NCBI RefSeq assembly: GCF_004664715.2 | Contig: NC_051076.1 | Span: forward strand, 1,497,800-1,561,799 | From: Peromyscus leucopus | Taxonomy: Eukaryota > Chordata > Mammalia > Rodentia > Cricetidae | Direction: 5' to 3' | DNA length: 64,000 nucleotides | Shown here: one piece after another, positions 46,232 to 59,007 of the stretch | Layout: each line of letters begins with the position of its first letter | Position numbering within the stretch: the stretch's first letter is position 1 | Position numbers and translations under genes: made by a program | The notes under the pieces: generated by a model | The model's database searches: none | What the model was told of the DNA's origin: nothing | The model's input: only the letters and a program-made list of their open reading frames with translations

Positions 46232-46378
46232 CTTTAGCCAGGCATGTTAATGCATGCCTTTAATTCTAGCACTGGGGAGGGAAGGCAGCTGTATGTCTGT
46301 GATTTCAGGGCCAGCCTTGTCTCTGTAGCAGGCCATCAGAGGTACACAGTGAGACCTTGCCTTTAAAAAAGAAAAGAA
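46232..46378 (+). mobile_element. B1 SINE (diverged)
   Basis: 'agccaggcatgttaatgcat', 'gcctttaattctagcactgg' and 'cagggccagccttgtctctg', with an A-rich tail. Confidence 0.85.
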
Positions 46379-46577
46379 AAATCCCTACAGCTGAAATATA
46401 ACATTTCCTTCCACTCACCACAGTGCTCCCACAGTACTAGCTTCTCTCGGTCTCTACATGCCCCCCACATCTGCCAGGATGGAGAAATTTGAACGTCAAG
46501 TGAATACCTAGATTCTGCTTACAGTTTACAGTTTTGTGAGCTTGCTGATCTCACACAGATTTCCATCTTGACACTAG

Positions 46578-46707
46578 ATGTGATTCAAGCATTGTGAAGC
46601 TTTCCGGAGACATCCAGTTCATCAGGCATGAGTGCCGACAAGTTGAGAAATCATTTCAAGAACTCTTTTCTGCCCTAGAAACTGTTTCCAAGAACTTGGA
46701 TGTGAAG
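46578..46707 (+). CDS. Fam81b: Fam81b coding exon 6 (residues 179-222)
   Basis: 130 nt, acceptor cttgacactag, donor gtaactgg. Completes Arg179 and encodes CDSSIVKLSGDIQFIRHECR then QVEKSFQELFSALETVSKNL and DVK. It corresponds to the human CDSSIVKLSGDIH...FVPALETLSKNLDMK segment as I recall it. Amphipathic, coiled-coil-compatible, no catalytic motif. Phase 0 at its end. Confidence 0.97.
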
Positions 46708-46744
46708 GTAACTGGAAAGAGATGGGATTTGTAGGACATTATAA

Positions 46745-47116
46745 GTTACTTGTAGTAGGAAGATTTCCTGTGTCCCAGCCTGCCACTTGTGTCCCCCCAA
46801 ATAAACACATGGAGGCTTATATTAATTATAACTGCATGGCCATGGCTCAAGCCTTTGGCTAGCTAGCTCTTAGATCTTAAATTAGCCCACAACTATTAAT
46901 CTATTTATCGCCACATGTTCCATGGCTTTACCTGCGTCCCATTACATGTTGTTCTTTGGGTGGCTCGCTGGCGTCTCCCTCAGCCTTCTTCCTGTCTTTC
47001 TCTGAATTTCCCACCTGCCTCTAAGCTACCTTGCCATAGACCAAAACTTTATTTATCAACCATTCAGAGCAACACATATTTGCAGCATACAGAAAGACAT
47101 TCCCCCATCAGTTACT
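46745..47116 (-). mobile_element. Solo LTR with perfect 6-bp duplication, antisense
   Basis: LTR 46751-47110; minus strand TGATGGGGGAATGTC ... CCTACTACA. Flanks gttact at 46745-46750 and 47111-47116. Contains 'ggttgataaataaagttttg' on the minus strand and an overall design like 43356-43745. It begins only 44 bp downstream of exon 6. Confidence 0.93.
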
Positions 47117-48318
47117 ACTAGCAGTAAGGTGATAGATAGCTCATCACTCAGAAAAGAGAACCCTTTACTTCCAAGGGATTTCATATGAAGCTCATTCATA
47201 TACAATATGAATTCAGTCAGTTGAACCAGCAAACAATTAATGCGTGCCTTCTGTGTCCCAGGACAGACTTCCACTATGAGCATGGGCTGTTTCCATCATT
47301 GCTGATATTTGCTCATTCCTTGGCTTCCTTCAACACTGTGGAGCTCAGGATTTATACACAAAAGGAGTTCCCATAGAAACTGATATTATTAAAGGTCCAA
47401 CATCAGTGGTGTTGATAATGTTATATATCTATTTAAACCCTGAGGTGAGCTAGAGCTTTTACAAAAAGCATAAACACCTTTGGACCTGGATTGTAGACAC
47501 TGTTTCTTCAGTGGATCTGCCTGCTGCCTGGGCTTCCTGACTCACTCTTTATGTTCACGATTACTGAGCTATCTGCAAATTGCTAGTTGACTGTCGACTT
47601 GTTCGTGTGCACTCAGTAGGAGACATGTTCATTCTCGTTCCCTAGGTAAACTGTGGTTGCAAAGTGGGTTTTCTCACTGATACTAGTGTTATTCCAGACC
47701 CTTTCAGAAGCAAATACAGTGAAGCAATTAGCTGAGCAAGGGAATATCTGTGAGGCATAGAGAAAAGAGAGGTGAGTTAGACGGGAAATAGAAACCTGAC
47801 TCCTGTGAAATAGACAGGGAGCCATGAAGAATGTTTCATCAAGTTCCTTAAATGAAAACCATTCATATGAGGAATGGTACTTAGGCTGGTGAGGGTGTGG
47901 GGAAGGGGTGCTCAGAGTACACAGAACTCTGCTGTTCCTAAGCTCAGCAGTCAAAGCTTGTGGCCAAATATGTCCCTGGTAGTAGCCGTCAGAGACATAA
48001 GTTAAAACAGTTTCTCTACTCAAGTGGCTGCACTTTGGTTTCTTCATTTGTACTCTGCTCTACTAATTTCCACTTAACACAGTGCACATGTGTAGCCTCT
48101 GCTTTTATTGTATATGGAACAGGTTAAAATGCCCTCTGTGGTCATGGTGCTTATTTGCAAATGTTCACTGGTGCTGGAAAAAATGAGCAAATGCTAGCTG
48201 TTTACCAGTGTTGTGGTCAAGTAAAATTTGTATTTTTCATATCTTACCCTAATCTTTGTTTGTATTTTACTTATTTGACCAGTAAAGAAAAAATTGTTAT
48301 TTAAAAAAAATCATTATT
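47117..48318. other. Intron 6, unassigned
   Basis: No exon or repeat was recognised. The 144-codon minus frame at 47613-48047 has no known domain and is flanked by no retrogene signature. Confidence 0.4.
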
Positions 48319-48540
48319 AGGACTGGTGAAATGATTCAGTAGGTAAGAGCAATTGCTGCGCTTCTAGAGGACCTGAATTAAGATCCCCAAACCCATCCAT
48401 GTTGGGCAGGTTCACGATTGCCTATAACTCTAACTTCCAGGGATTCCACATCCTCCTGTGACTCCTTCATATGACACTAGCACACATGGCACGCACCACA
48501 CACACACACACACACACGCACAAATAAAATTTTAAAATCA
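48319..48540 (+). mobile_element. B2 SINE
   Basis: 'aggactggtgaaatgattca', 'gagcaattgctgcgcttcta', 'gaggacctgaattaagatcc', then a CA-rich part and 'aaataaaattttaaaat' tail. Confidence 0.9.
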
Positions 48541-49465
48541 CTAATATATACTGTTAATTCATTCCCAAAAGCTATAGCTTATATGGATATAAGATTCAAA
48601 GGTCTTTAGTGTGGATTCCATTCATTTTTCAAAAGTACCTTTGTCCCACTCTTACTGAGGGTGTTTTGAATGAAGCTTTTCATAAACATTTCTTGGCTGC
48701 TCTCTTTCCCCTACCCTTGCCATGCACAGACTAGCCTATCCTTTCATTTTCAGTCTTTATGATTTGCCATATTTTAATTACTAATATCTCTTATGAAAAG
48801 AAACTACCCAGGCATGGTTGGCTGCTCACTGTTTACCCGTCCTATCCCCCTATTACCACCTCTTTCTTTGCAGGGGTACAACTGGTTGGAAGATGCTGGG
48901 CTGGAGCTGTGGTTTCATTCTCTGAGATGGGGATTTGTTTAGGCTCAATTGTGTGCTGTCATTGCGCATTTGTTTTTAATCCAGCTCTTGTAAAGGAATT
49001 TCGTCAAAGCTTCTTGAACTTCTTGTTTCCCATCTCATATGCCTAAGGTCATGTCACAAGTTGTTTGTTGTGGTCAAGTTAGAACACTATCTGGAAACCA
49101 TGGAGATCAAATCTCATTGCCCCCCGCCCCGACCCCCCCCCCCTGTCTGCTTCCTTAGAGACTACCTTGGAGTCTCACTGTGCATGCAAACATTTACGTA
49201 CCAAGTATCTGAGCAGTTATACATTGCCAATTAGGGATCTGAGCTTTACCATTGGCCATTAGGCTGAGGATACAGTGGGGGAGGAATAGACTGTGACTAG
49301 GGAGAGAGGAAGTAAAGAAATAATAAAATTGAGCTAGTGTCAGTATCATGTTTTTGTTATATCATCAGATAGCCTATTATCTAAAGAACATTACAGATAG
49401 ATGACAAAGTGGGATACTTCCTATTATTTCCAAGAGAATGGTGTAACTGTAATTGTGAATAATTT
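48541..49465. other. Intron 6, unassigned; poly(C) at 49133-49143
   Basis: C-rich run near 49120-49143. No exon was recognised. Confidence 0.4.
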
Positions 49466-50719
49466 CCTTTTTTTAATTGAAAATATTTTTCTCTCATACA
49501 ATACAGCCTGACCACAGTTTCCCCTCCCTCCACTCCTCCTAGTTTCCACCCCATCTCTCCTCTGTCCCAGATCCATTCCCCCTCCATTTCCTCTTCAGAA
49601 AAGAGCAGGCCTCCAAGGGATAACAGTCAACAGGACAAAAGATATAATAAGACAAGACAAAAGCCCTCATACCGAGGCTGACCAAGGCAACCCAATAGGA
49701 GGAAAAGAGTCCCAAGAGCAGGCAAAAGAGTTATAGACACACGGGTTCCCACTCTTAGAGGAGTCCCACAAGAACACCAAGCTAACAGCAGTAACATGAA
49801 CCCAGAGAACCTGGTGCAGACCCACGCAGGCCCATGCTTGCTGCTTCTGTCTCTGTGAGGCTGTGTGAGCCCTGCTTAGTTGATTAAGAGGGCCATGTTC
49901 TCCTGGAGTCCTCCATCCCCTCTGACTCCTACAGTCTTTCTTTTCATCTTCCATGGGGTTCTCTGATCTCTGAGGGAGGGACCTAATGGAGACCCCCAAT
50001 TTAGACTCTCTCTCTCCACATAATGTCTAACTGAGCAGTCTCTGCACCTGATCCCATCTGCTGCTAGAAGAACCCTCTGATGACAACTGGACAAGGCACT
50101 GATCTATGAGTAAAGCTGAACATCATTAGGAATCATTTCATTAATGGAGGGGCACTTGTGTTTGGTTCTCTTCTACCCTAGGTCTCTGGGCTATCCAGTA
50201 TCCAGATCCTGGCCATTCAGGCAGTGTAGGGACATGGACTCCCTCTGGTGGTGTGGGCCTCAAGTTAAACCAAACATTGGTTGGTCACTCCCAGAAGTCT
50301 TGAGCCACCATTGCTCCAGAATGCAGGCAGAGTGGGTTGTAGGTGGAGGGTTTCTCTTTCAGGAGCCTGCACAGTAGCTTACACCTAACAGAGTGGAGTG
50401 CAGAATAGAGGTGGAGGGTCCATGCCACCACCAGCTAGACCTCTTTACTTTCAATGAGCTGTATGGAAATTGTCCTCAGCAATCGGGCCCCTTTGTCAGT
50501 TTTCAGAGAGTGATCTTGTGTCCTAGCATCAGCCTGGGTTTTTTAGGGATCTTCATAGGACCTCTTCAGCTAACAATTCAACCAAATGTAACTTAGTCCC
50601 ACCACTGGAACCCTTGCCTGGCTACAAAAGATGGCCACTTCAGTCTCCATATTCTCCATTACCAGGAGTCCTCTCTAGGGTCACATTCATAGATTCCAGG
50701 AAGTTTACACTATATTAGG

Positions 50720-51081
50720 TGTCAGGGTTTAGCCTGTCAGGTTGTCAAAGGGTTCTTGGAGGGAGGAGTAAGAAATTGAGAAATGACAGGAAGAAATATA
50801 GACATAGATGAAGAGAGATGCAGGATAGCTTTGGGAGGGCCCTAGGCGAATACCCAGTCGCCCCAAGTTTATTTATGATGGGCTTTTTATAATATATCAG
50901 CAAGGGGAGAGGCAAAAATCTTCCCCTTTCAAGGTCAAGGTATAAAGTGCCAACAAGTGTAGACCCTTCAAAACACCTGGTAACCGTACCTTTGGCCAAA
51001 ATCATCCTATTATGCAGCCCTGCTGGGTAAAGAAAGCTCAGACTTTCTGATCTTACTAGGGAGCCTCTGTAGGCCCCCACA
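50720..51081 (-). mobile_element. Solo LTR inside the L1 3' UTR, antisense
   Basis: Minus strand: TGTGGGGGCCTACAGAGG ... AACCCTGACA. Same family as 36432-36795, with 'ccaggtgttttgaagggtct', TATA 'attataaaaagccc' and 'cataaataaacttgggg'. Flanks match only 4 of 6 bases. Confidence 0.8.
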
Positions 51082-51823
51082 AATAAGTTTCTGCCCTAGC
51101 CCCCAAGTGCCCTGCAAATCTAGCTGTCTCTCCCACACTCTAACCCTCCATCCCCCCAACCTGATCCCACCTGCCCCCATCCCCACCTGCCCCCACTCCA
51201 ACCCCTGAATCTTCCTAGAGAGATCCATACTCCCCCTATAGCCCTCCTCTTTACCTACCTCTCTAGGTCTGGATTGTAGCTTGACTATCATTTACTTAAT
51301 AGCTAAAATGCACATATAAGTGAATAATACAATTTGTCTTCCTGAGTCTGGGTTACCTCACTCAGGACGATTTTTTTTTTCTAGTAGCATCCATTTGCCT
51401 GCAAATTTTATATGTTTTTTTTAACAGCTGAGTAATACTCATGTCAATGCACCACTTTTTAAAAATCCATTCTTTGGTCAAGGGACACCCAGGTAGTTTC
51501 CAGTTTCTAGCTATTATGAATAAAGCTGCTATGAACATAGTTGAGCAAGTGTCCTTGTGGAGTGACTGAGCATCCTTTGTGTATATGCCCAAGAGTGGTA
51601 TAGCTGGGTCTTGAGGTAGATCAGTTCCCAATTTTCTGAAGAACCACCATATTGATTTTCAAAGTGACTGTACAAGTTTGTACTCCCACCAGCAGTGGAG
51701 GAGTGTTCCCCTTGCTTCACATCTTTGCCAGCATGAGCTATCACTTGTGTTTTTAATCTTAGTCATTCTGACAGGTGTAAGATAGAATCTCAAGTAGTTT
51801 TGCTTTGCATTTCCATGATGGGT

Positions 51824-52010
51824 AAGAATGTTGTACAGCCGGGCGGTGGTGGCGCATGCCTTTAATCCCAGCACTCGGGAGGCAGAGGCAGGCGGATCTC
51901 TGTGAGTTCGAGGCCAGCCTGGGCTACCAAGTGAGTCCCAGAAAAGGCGCAAAGCTACACAGAGAAACCCTGTCTCGAAAAATCAAAAAAAAAAAAAAGA
52001 ATGTTGTACA
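51824..52010 (+). mobile_element. Young B1 SINE inside the L1, 14-bp duplication
   Basis: B1 51838-51996 flanked by identical aagaatgttgtaca (51824-51837, 51997-52010). Nearly identical to the B1 at 29518. It interrupts L1 ORF2. Confidence 0.97.
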
Positions 52011-52779
52011 TTTCATTAAGTGTGTCTCAGCCATTTGAGCTTCCTGTATTGAGAATTCTGTTTAGATCTCTACCACATTTTAAACTGGATTATTTGGATT
52101 TTTGATATCTGGTTTCTTGAGCTCTTTATATATTTTGGATATTAGCCCTTTATCAGACGTAGAGTTGGTAAAAATCTTTCCCCATTCTTCAGGCTGCTGT
52201 TTTGTCCTTTTGATGGCATTCTTTGTTTGCAGAAGCTTTTCAGTTTCATGGGGTCCCATTTATTAATTGTTGATCTTAGTGCCTGTGCTAACAGTGTTCT
52301 ATTCAGGAAGTCTCCTGTGTGGATGAATTCAAGGCTACTCCCCACTTTCTCCTCTATCAGGTTCAATGTATCTGGTTTTACATTGATGTTTTTGATCCAT
52401 CTGGGCTTGAGTTTTGTGCATGGTGATAGATATGAATCTATTTGTACTCCTAAATGCCAACATCCAGTTTGACCAGCACCATTTATTGAAGATGTTTTCT
52501 TTTTCTAGTGTGTGTTTCTGGCTTCATTATATAAAAAAAATCAGGTATCCAGAGGTCTGTAAATTTCTGCTTGGGTCTTCAACTTGTTGCATTGATCAAC
52601 ATATCTATTTTTATGCCATGTGGTTTTTAGTACTACAGCTCTGTAGTAGAGCTTGAAATCAGGGATGGTGATATCTCTGGAAATTCTTTTCTATTTTGAG
52701 ATGGTCTTAACTATCCTGGGGTTTTGTGTGTGTGTGTGTGTTTCCATATGAAGTTGAGAATTGTGTTTTCAAGGTCTGT

Positions 52780-53497
52780 AAAGAATTGTGTTGGCAGGCT
52801 CCCCCAGTAGGTCCTATCAAGCTCCAGTACCCATGGCCAGACTGTGCTCTGGGATCTATAAACTCACCATTGATCTAACTGTCTACACTTGTCCATGGCC
52901 AAGTGTGCTCAAGGAAGAGGGTGAGACAGAGGGCCTGGAGGAAGAGGGGAGTCAAAGCCAGGGGACAGTGGGAGGGAGAGGGCTGAGGGCAGGAGTGGGT
53001 TCGCTTCCTCCAGCACCCATGGAGAAATGCTGAGAGGGACAGGAGTGACTGGAAGAAGTCAGCATCCAGGGAAGAGGCAGGAGAGAACTGGAAAGATTGC
53101 CAGACAGTCAGAAGGAAGAGCCATGAAAAGGGACATGGGCCACATTTGGATTTTGCTTTAACTCCCACATTTCACAAATGATTGTGTGCATAGTTGTATA
53201 CATATGCATATGTTCATACATACCTATGAACACATACAACAAAACTGAGATAATAGATTATTAGACTTACTTTGTGAAGTGCAATAATGCAAATTCTTCT
53301 CTGTATCCTTAAATATCCTTCAAACTTATTTTTCTTAAGAAAGAGCTGAATAATATTTTCCTGTCTGTACTCACCAAGTGTTTAATGTATAATTGTCATA
53401 TATTTAATGTTTAAGCATCATGTACTTAATCGTTCAGTGACTGTTCAGTGAATCATTTGACTGAATATTGAAATTGTTAAAAAAAGAATTGTGTTGG
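52780..53497 (+). pseudogene. Probable processed retrocopy inside L1 ORF2
   Basis: The insertion 52795-53482 splits L1 sequence and is bounded by a 15-bp duplication aaagaattgtgttgg (52780-52794, 53483-53497). It ends in a short A run, so it was inserted by L1 machinery in plus orientation. It is not B1, B2, B4 or L1. The first 245 bp hold an open frame (52788-53033) with an ATG at 52839; downstream is AT-rich, UTR-like sequence. I do not recognise the parent transcript; it could be the 3' portion of an mRNA or a non-coding RNA. Confidence 0.7.
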
Positions 53498-55907
53498 AAT
53501 TTTGATGGGGATTGCATTGAATCTGTAGATTGCTTTTGGTAAGGTGGTAACATTTTATTATGTTAATCATACAGATCCATGAACATGGGAGATCTTTATT
53601 TCTTCAAAGTCTTGAGGATTTTGTCCTACAAGTCTTTCACTTGCTTGGCTGGCATTTCCCCAAGATATTACAGTATATTATTGAGGCTATTGTGAAGGGT
53701 GTTGTTTCCCTGATTTCTTTCTCAGTCCCTTTGTCATTTGTATATAGGAGGGCAAGTGATTTGTGAGTTAATCTTGTATCCAGCCACTTCACTGAAGGTG
53801 TTTATCAGCTGTACAAGTTCCCTGATAGAATTTTTAAGGGTCACATATATAATATATCATCTACAAATAACGATGCTTTGACTTCTTTCCAATTTGTATC
53901 CCTTTGGTTTCCTTAAATTGTCTTATTGCTGTAGTTAAAACTTCAAGTACTATATTGAAATAGATAAGGAGAGAGTGGACAACCTCATCTTGTTCCTGAT
54001 TTTAGTGGAATTCCTTTGAATTTCCATTTAATTTGATGTTGGCTATTGACTTGCTATAAAAGGTTTTTTATTATGTTTAGGTGTGTCCCTTGTATCCCAA
54101 GTCTCTCCAGGATGCTTATCATGAGGGGTTTTGGATTTTTTCAAAGGCTTTTTCAGCATCTAGTGGGATGATCATGTGGCTTTTGTCTTTCAGTTTGTTT
54201 ATATTGTGGGCTACATTGACAGATTTTTTTATGTTGAACCAACTCTGCATCTCTGGAAAGGTGTTCACTGGATCATGGTAGATGATTTTTGGTATGTTCT
54301 TGGATTTGGTTTGCAAATATTTTATTGAGTATTTTTTTTTTATCTATGTTCATAAGGGAAAATGGTCTCTAATTCTCTTTCTTTGTTGGGTCATTATGTG
54401 GTTTGGGTATCAGGGTAACTGTGGCCTTATAAAATGAACTGGGCAATTCATGTTCCTTCTATTTAAATTTCGTAGAATAATTTGAAGAGTACAGGTGTTA
54501 ACTTTTCTTTGAAAGTGCTAGAATTCTGTGCTAAAACAATCTGACCCTAGGCATTTTGAGGGTGGAAGACTTTTAATGACTACTTCTATTTTACTAGGGG
54601 CTATAGGTCTATTTAAATTGTTTATCTGATCTTGATTTAACTTTGATAAGTGGTACCAATTGAGAAAATTACCCAATTCTTTGATTTTGGTGGAGTGCAG
54701 CTTTTTAAAGTATGTCCTGGGATTCTCTGGATTTCCTCAGTGTTTGTTGTTATATACCCTTTTCATTTCTGATTTTATTAATTTGGATATTCTTTTCATT
54801 AGTTTGGATAAGGGTTATCTAACTTATTGATTTTCTCAAATAACCAACCCATTGTTTCATTGATTCTTTGTACTGTTCTCTTTGTTCCTATTTTATTGAT
54901 TTCAGCTTTCAATTTGATAATTTCATTCCATTCACTCTTCTTGGGTATGCTTACTTTTTTTGTTTTAGAACTTTTGGGTGTACTGTTGAGCTGCTTGTAT
55001 GAACTCTCCAGTTTTCTTTTGTAGGTACTTAGTGCTAAGAACTTACCTCTTCACACCACTTTTATTGTGTCTCATAAGATTAGGTATGTTGTATATTTAT
55101 TTTCAGTGAATTCTAGAAAGTGTTTATTTCTGTCTTGACTCATTTATCATTCAGTAGTGAGTTGTCCAGTTTCTGTGATTTTGTAAGCTTTCTGTTGTTT
55201 CTGTTGCTGTTGATATCCAGCTTTAATCCATGAAGTCTGATAGGATGCAGGGTGTTATTTCCATTTTCTTGTGTCTATTGAGACTTGCTTTGCATGTTGT
55301 CAATTTTGGGGGAAAGTTCTGTGAGGTGCTGAGAAGAAGGTATGTTCTTTTGTGTTTGAGTTGAATGTTCTGTAAATATCTATTAGGTTCATTTGGTTTA
55401 TAACATCAGTTAGCTCCAACATTTCTCGGAGTAGTTTTTGTCTGGATGACTTATCCATTGGTGTGAGTGGGGGTATTAATGTCTACTACTATCAGTGTGT
55501 GAGAATCAGTGTATGGTTTAAGCTGTAATCATGTTTCTTTTACAAACACTTTGTATTTGAGGCATAGATGTTAAGAATTGCAATATTATCTTGGTGGATG
55601 TTTCCTTTGATGAATATGTAGTGTCATTCCCCATCTCTTTTGATTAATTTTGGTGTGAAGTCTATTTTGTTAGATATTTAAATGTACACTGATTTGCTTC
55701 TTAGGTCCATATGCTTGGAATATATCTTTTTATAACCCTTTACTTGAGGTAATGTTTATCCTTAATGTTGAAGTGTGTTTCTTATGTGCAGCAAATGGGT
55801 GAGTCCTGTTTTCAAATCCATTCTGTTAATCTTTGTATTTTTATTTGAGAACTGAGGCCATTGGTGTTGAGAGATATCAATGAACAATGATTGTTGATTC
55901 CTGTTAT

Positions 55908-55964
55908 TTTGTTGTTGTTGTTGTTAGAGGTGGTGGTGGTTGTGTGTATATATGTGTGTGTGCA

Positions 55965-56006
<42 letters not shown>
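55908..56006. repeat. (GTT)n(GT)n tract in the L1 inter-ORF spacer
   Basis: GTT units at 55908-55925 and a long GT run to about 56006. Confidence 0.93.
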
Positions 56007-56010
<4 letters not shown>

Positions 56011-57179
56011 CTTCCCTTCTTTTGGTTTTGTGATGTGAGACTATTTCCTGTATTTTCACATATGTAGTTAATCTCCTTGATTTGGATTTTTTCCTTATAA
56101 CACCTTCTGTAGGACTGGATTTATAGACAGATATTTTTTAATTTGACTTATGGATTATCTTATTTTCTCCATTTATAGAGATTGAAAGTTTTACTGGGTA
56201 TAATAGTCTGGGCTGTCATCTGTGGTCTCTCGGAGTCTGCAGCATGTCTTCCTAAGCCCTTCTGGCTTTTAGAGTCTATGTTTAAAAACCAGATGTAATT
56301 CTAATAGGTCTGCCTTTATATGTTACTTGCTGTTTTTTCTTTGCAGCTTTTAATATCCTTTCTTTGTTCTGTATGATTACTGTTTTGATTACTATATGGC
56401 AAGGGGACTTTCTTTTCTACTTCAATCTATTTGGTATGGTATATGCTTCTTGTGCCTTTATAGAATCCCCTTCTTTTGGTTAGGAAAATTTTCTTCTATT
56501 ATTTTGTTGAAAATATTTTCAGGGTCTTTGAGCTGGAATTCTTCTTCCTCTATTCCTATTATTTGTAGAGTTGGTCTTTTTGTAGTGTTCCAGATTTCCT
56601 AGATGTTTGTGTCAGGAGTTTTTTAGATTTAATATTTTCTTTTACTGATATATGCATTTATTCTATCATATCTTCAATGCTTGAGATTTTTCTCTTCCAT
56701 CTCTTATATTCTATTGGTGAATCTTGCCTCTATGGTTCCTGTTCACATTCCTAAATTTTTCATTTCCAGGACTTCTTCATTTTCTGTTTTCTTTATTGTT
56801 TCTATTTTCATTTTCAAGTCTTGAACACTTGTATTTGTTTCTTACAGCTGTTTGTTTTTTCTTGACTTTTGAAAAGAGATTTATTCATTTCCTCCAATTG
56901 TTTGTTTCTGTTTTCCTGGATTGCTTTAAGGGGTTTATTCATTTCCTCTTTAAGGACCTCTATCATCTTGGTCAAAACCATCTTGGTAAAAACCATCATA
57001 GTTGATTTTAAGGTCTTTTTCTTGTGTTTCAGCTACGTTGGAATATTCAGGGCCTGTTGTGGTGGGATAGCTGAACTCTGGTGGAGACACACTACCCTGG
57101 CTGTTATTGACTCTTCTTACACTGGTGTCTATTGTATTATAAAAAGGCAAGGCAAGCAGTCTTGGTGAGTAGAGCCAGA

Positions 57180-57550
57180 GGGCACAGCAGAAAGTCACTC
57201 ACACCATGCAGATGGTGTTCACATGGAGAGTTTTATTAGTAGTGAAGAAGGAAGGGAGAGAGGAGAAGAAAAGGGAACACAGAGCTGCCTCATGGGAAGA
57301 GAAAGAAAGAGAGGAAAAGAGAGCGACAAGGAGGGAGGAAGAGAGGGAAAGAGAACAGGCAGGGGGCTAAAGAGAGAAGAAGAGAGAAAAGAGAGAAGGT
57401 GAGCAGTGGGCCCACCTTTTATGTGGGGACTTCATGCATGCACAGAGAAGTCATGTAGCAATGAGTGCATGATGTTGTCAGGGCCCTGAGCAGGACAAGG
57501 TATTGCCTACATATTGACCAGGCCTCCAAGGGCTAGTCTGAATGTTAACA
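57180..57550 (-). repeat. 3' LTR of the intron 6 ERV
   Basis: It includes a long purine-rich centre (plus strand 57241-57400). The inner boundary at 57550 is clear (aatgttaaca); the outer one is uncertain within about 15 bp. Confidence 0.7.
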
Positions 57551-58544
57551 TCCCTCATTTTTGATCATTATAAAAAGGGTAAATTATGGATGGCAGGAAT
57601 GAGAGGCGCCAAATTCTCAAGACTGCTTCCTGCTGATTTGTGATGAAGTGGAGAGGGAGAAATTGGGAGTCGGGGAGCATTCAATTAGCTGTCATCATGG
57701 AGACCTCAGGCATCTCTTCCTTGAAGGAGCTGAGAAGGCAGATTGCTAGGAGAAAAAAAAAATAGATTGTTATCATTGGTTCCGTGAGTGGGGCTAGTTA
57801 TGGGAAGAGTGATAACTGCCAGAAAGCATGGAACAGAGAAGTTCCCTGGTTGTACAGAAGAGGCAAGGGTGAATGAGTGAGACATGAGAGCAGATGTGCC
57901 CTTCATTGGAACATCTTGTAAAACCAGATTCTGGTTGCTGGGTAGGTGCCCACTTGAGCCTGGAGAGGTGGTATCAGCAGTGAAGTCCCAGGAGCTTGGG
58001 AGATGGCACACCAAACTGAGGGATGATGCATTCTTCAGGAGTACCTGAGTCATCACATCTGCTGTTTCTCTGGAGGTGGAAAATGCCTCTATTTGTCCTG
58101 TAAAAGTGTCAACTAGTTAGGAGATAATGGAGATTTTATGAGTAGGCATGTGGGTGAAGTTAACCTGCCAATATTCACCCAGTTGTCATCCTTGGAGCTG
58201 GTACAGGGGCTGATGTATCTGGAAGACCCCCTGTAGGTTTGTCTTGACATGAGTCTCATGGGGGGGATGGACCTGTGTGGGAATCTGCAAATTTGTAAAA
58301 CAACTAGAACAGATTTATATCTTGGCGTCATAGCAAAAGGCTGGGAAGATTCCATACCCTCTCTAATGTGGAGGAGGGAGAGAGCTGTTAACTGGCAAAT
58401 CTAAAGGTCTCTGGTCATCAAACATCATCAGATCTGAGAAGGATAAGTGAATGAGCAGAAGCATTGTCAAACAGCTTCAGAGCTCTGAGAAGGATAAATT
58501 TTACCTGAGTTAGTGATTGAAAGTGACAAAGACTTACTTGCTAG

Positions 58545-58563
58545 CTACATAGACAGCCACCCC

Positions 58564-58613
<50 letters not shown>

Positions 58614-58810
58614 AGAGAAAGAGAAAGAGAGAGAACAGGGAGTGCTGAGGAGAGAAGAAGAGAGAGAAGGAGGGCAGGGCCTCACCTTTTATGAGGGAAC
58701 TTTGCAAATGCGCAGAGAGACCACATAGCAATGAGCTCTTGATGTTGTTAGGACTCTGAGTGGGCCAAGGTATTAGCCACGTCCCCAAGGGGTGGATCTG
58801 AATGCTAGTA
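58545..58810 (-). repeat. 5' LTR of the intron 6 ERV (partial)
   Basis: Matches 57370-57550 in U3. Contains (AG)n at 58566-58606. The R/U5 part is shortened or diverged. Confidence 0.7.
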
Positions 58811-59007
58811 GTGTCTAGGCATCTGAGTTTGGGGTGATTATAGGTCTGGTGCTGACTTCTAGGTTTGTCTTGGTTGGGTGAGAGTTTTATTCCTTGGCTT
58901 CTGTTTCCTCTGGAGAGTGTGTTGGCTGAGTGTTGTGCCTGTTTTACTTGGCTCTCTGTTGGTGTGTTCACGGGGTGGGGTGTAGTTGTTTTTTCTCTTT
59001 TACTCTT

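Larger units (their letters stand above)
57180..58810 (-). mobile_element. Internally deleted ERV with integrase remnant, antisense
   Basis: 3' LTR about 57180-57550 (minus strand start TGTTAACATTCAGAC, TATA-like cacataaaaggtgg, polyadenylation signal ctaataaaactctcc). 5' LTR about 58545-58810 shares 'caccttttatg', 'cacatagcaatgag' and 'gatgttgttaggactctgag' on the plus strand. A polypurine-like AAAAATGAGGGA precedes the 3' LTR. Between them the minus strand (about 58190-57990) retains a fragment resembling a gammaretroviral integrase core, with a VDTFTG motif and a following EAF, broken by a stop just before VDTFTG. gag, most of pol and env are missing. It cannot be functional. Confidence 0.7.

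Noticed and set aside
47613..48047. 144-codon minus-strand frame
   Set aside because: No recognisable domain, no A-tail or target duplication, and no conserved splice context; probably chance.
58513..58728. Arg/Glu-repeat open frames, also at 8019, 17967, 39159 and 43124
   Set aside because: All are translations of (AG)n microsatellites.
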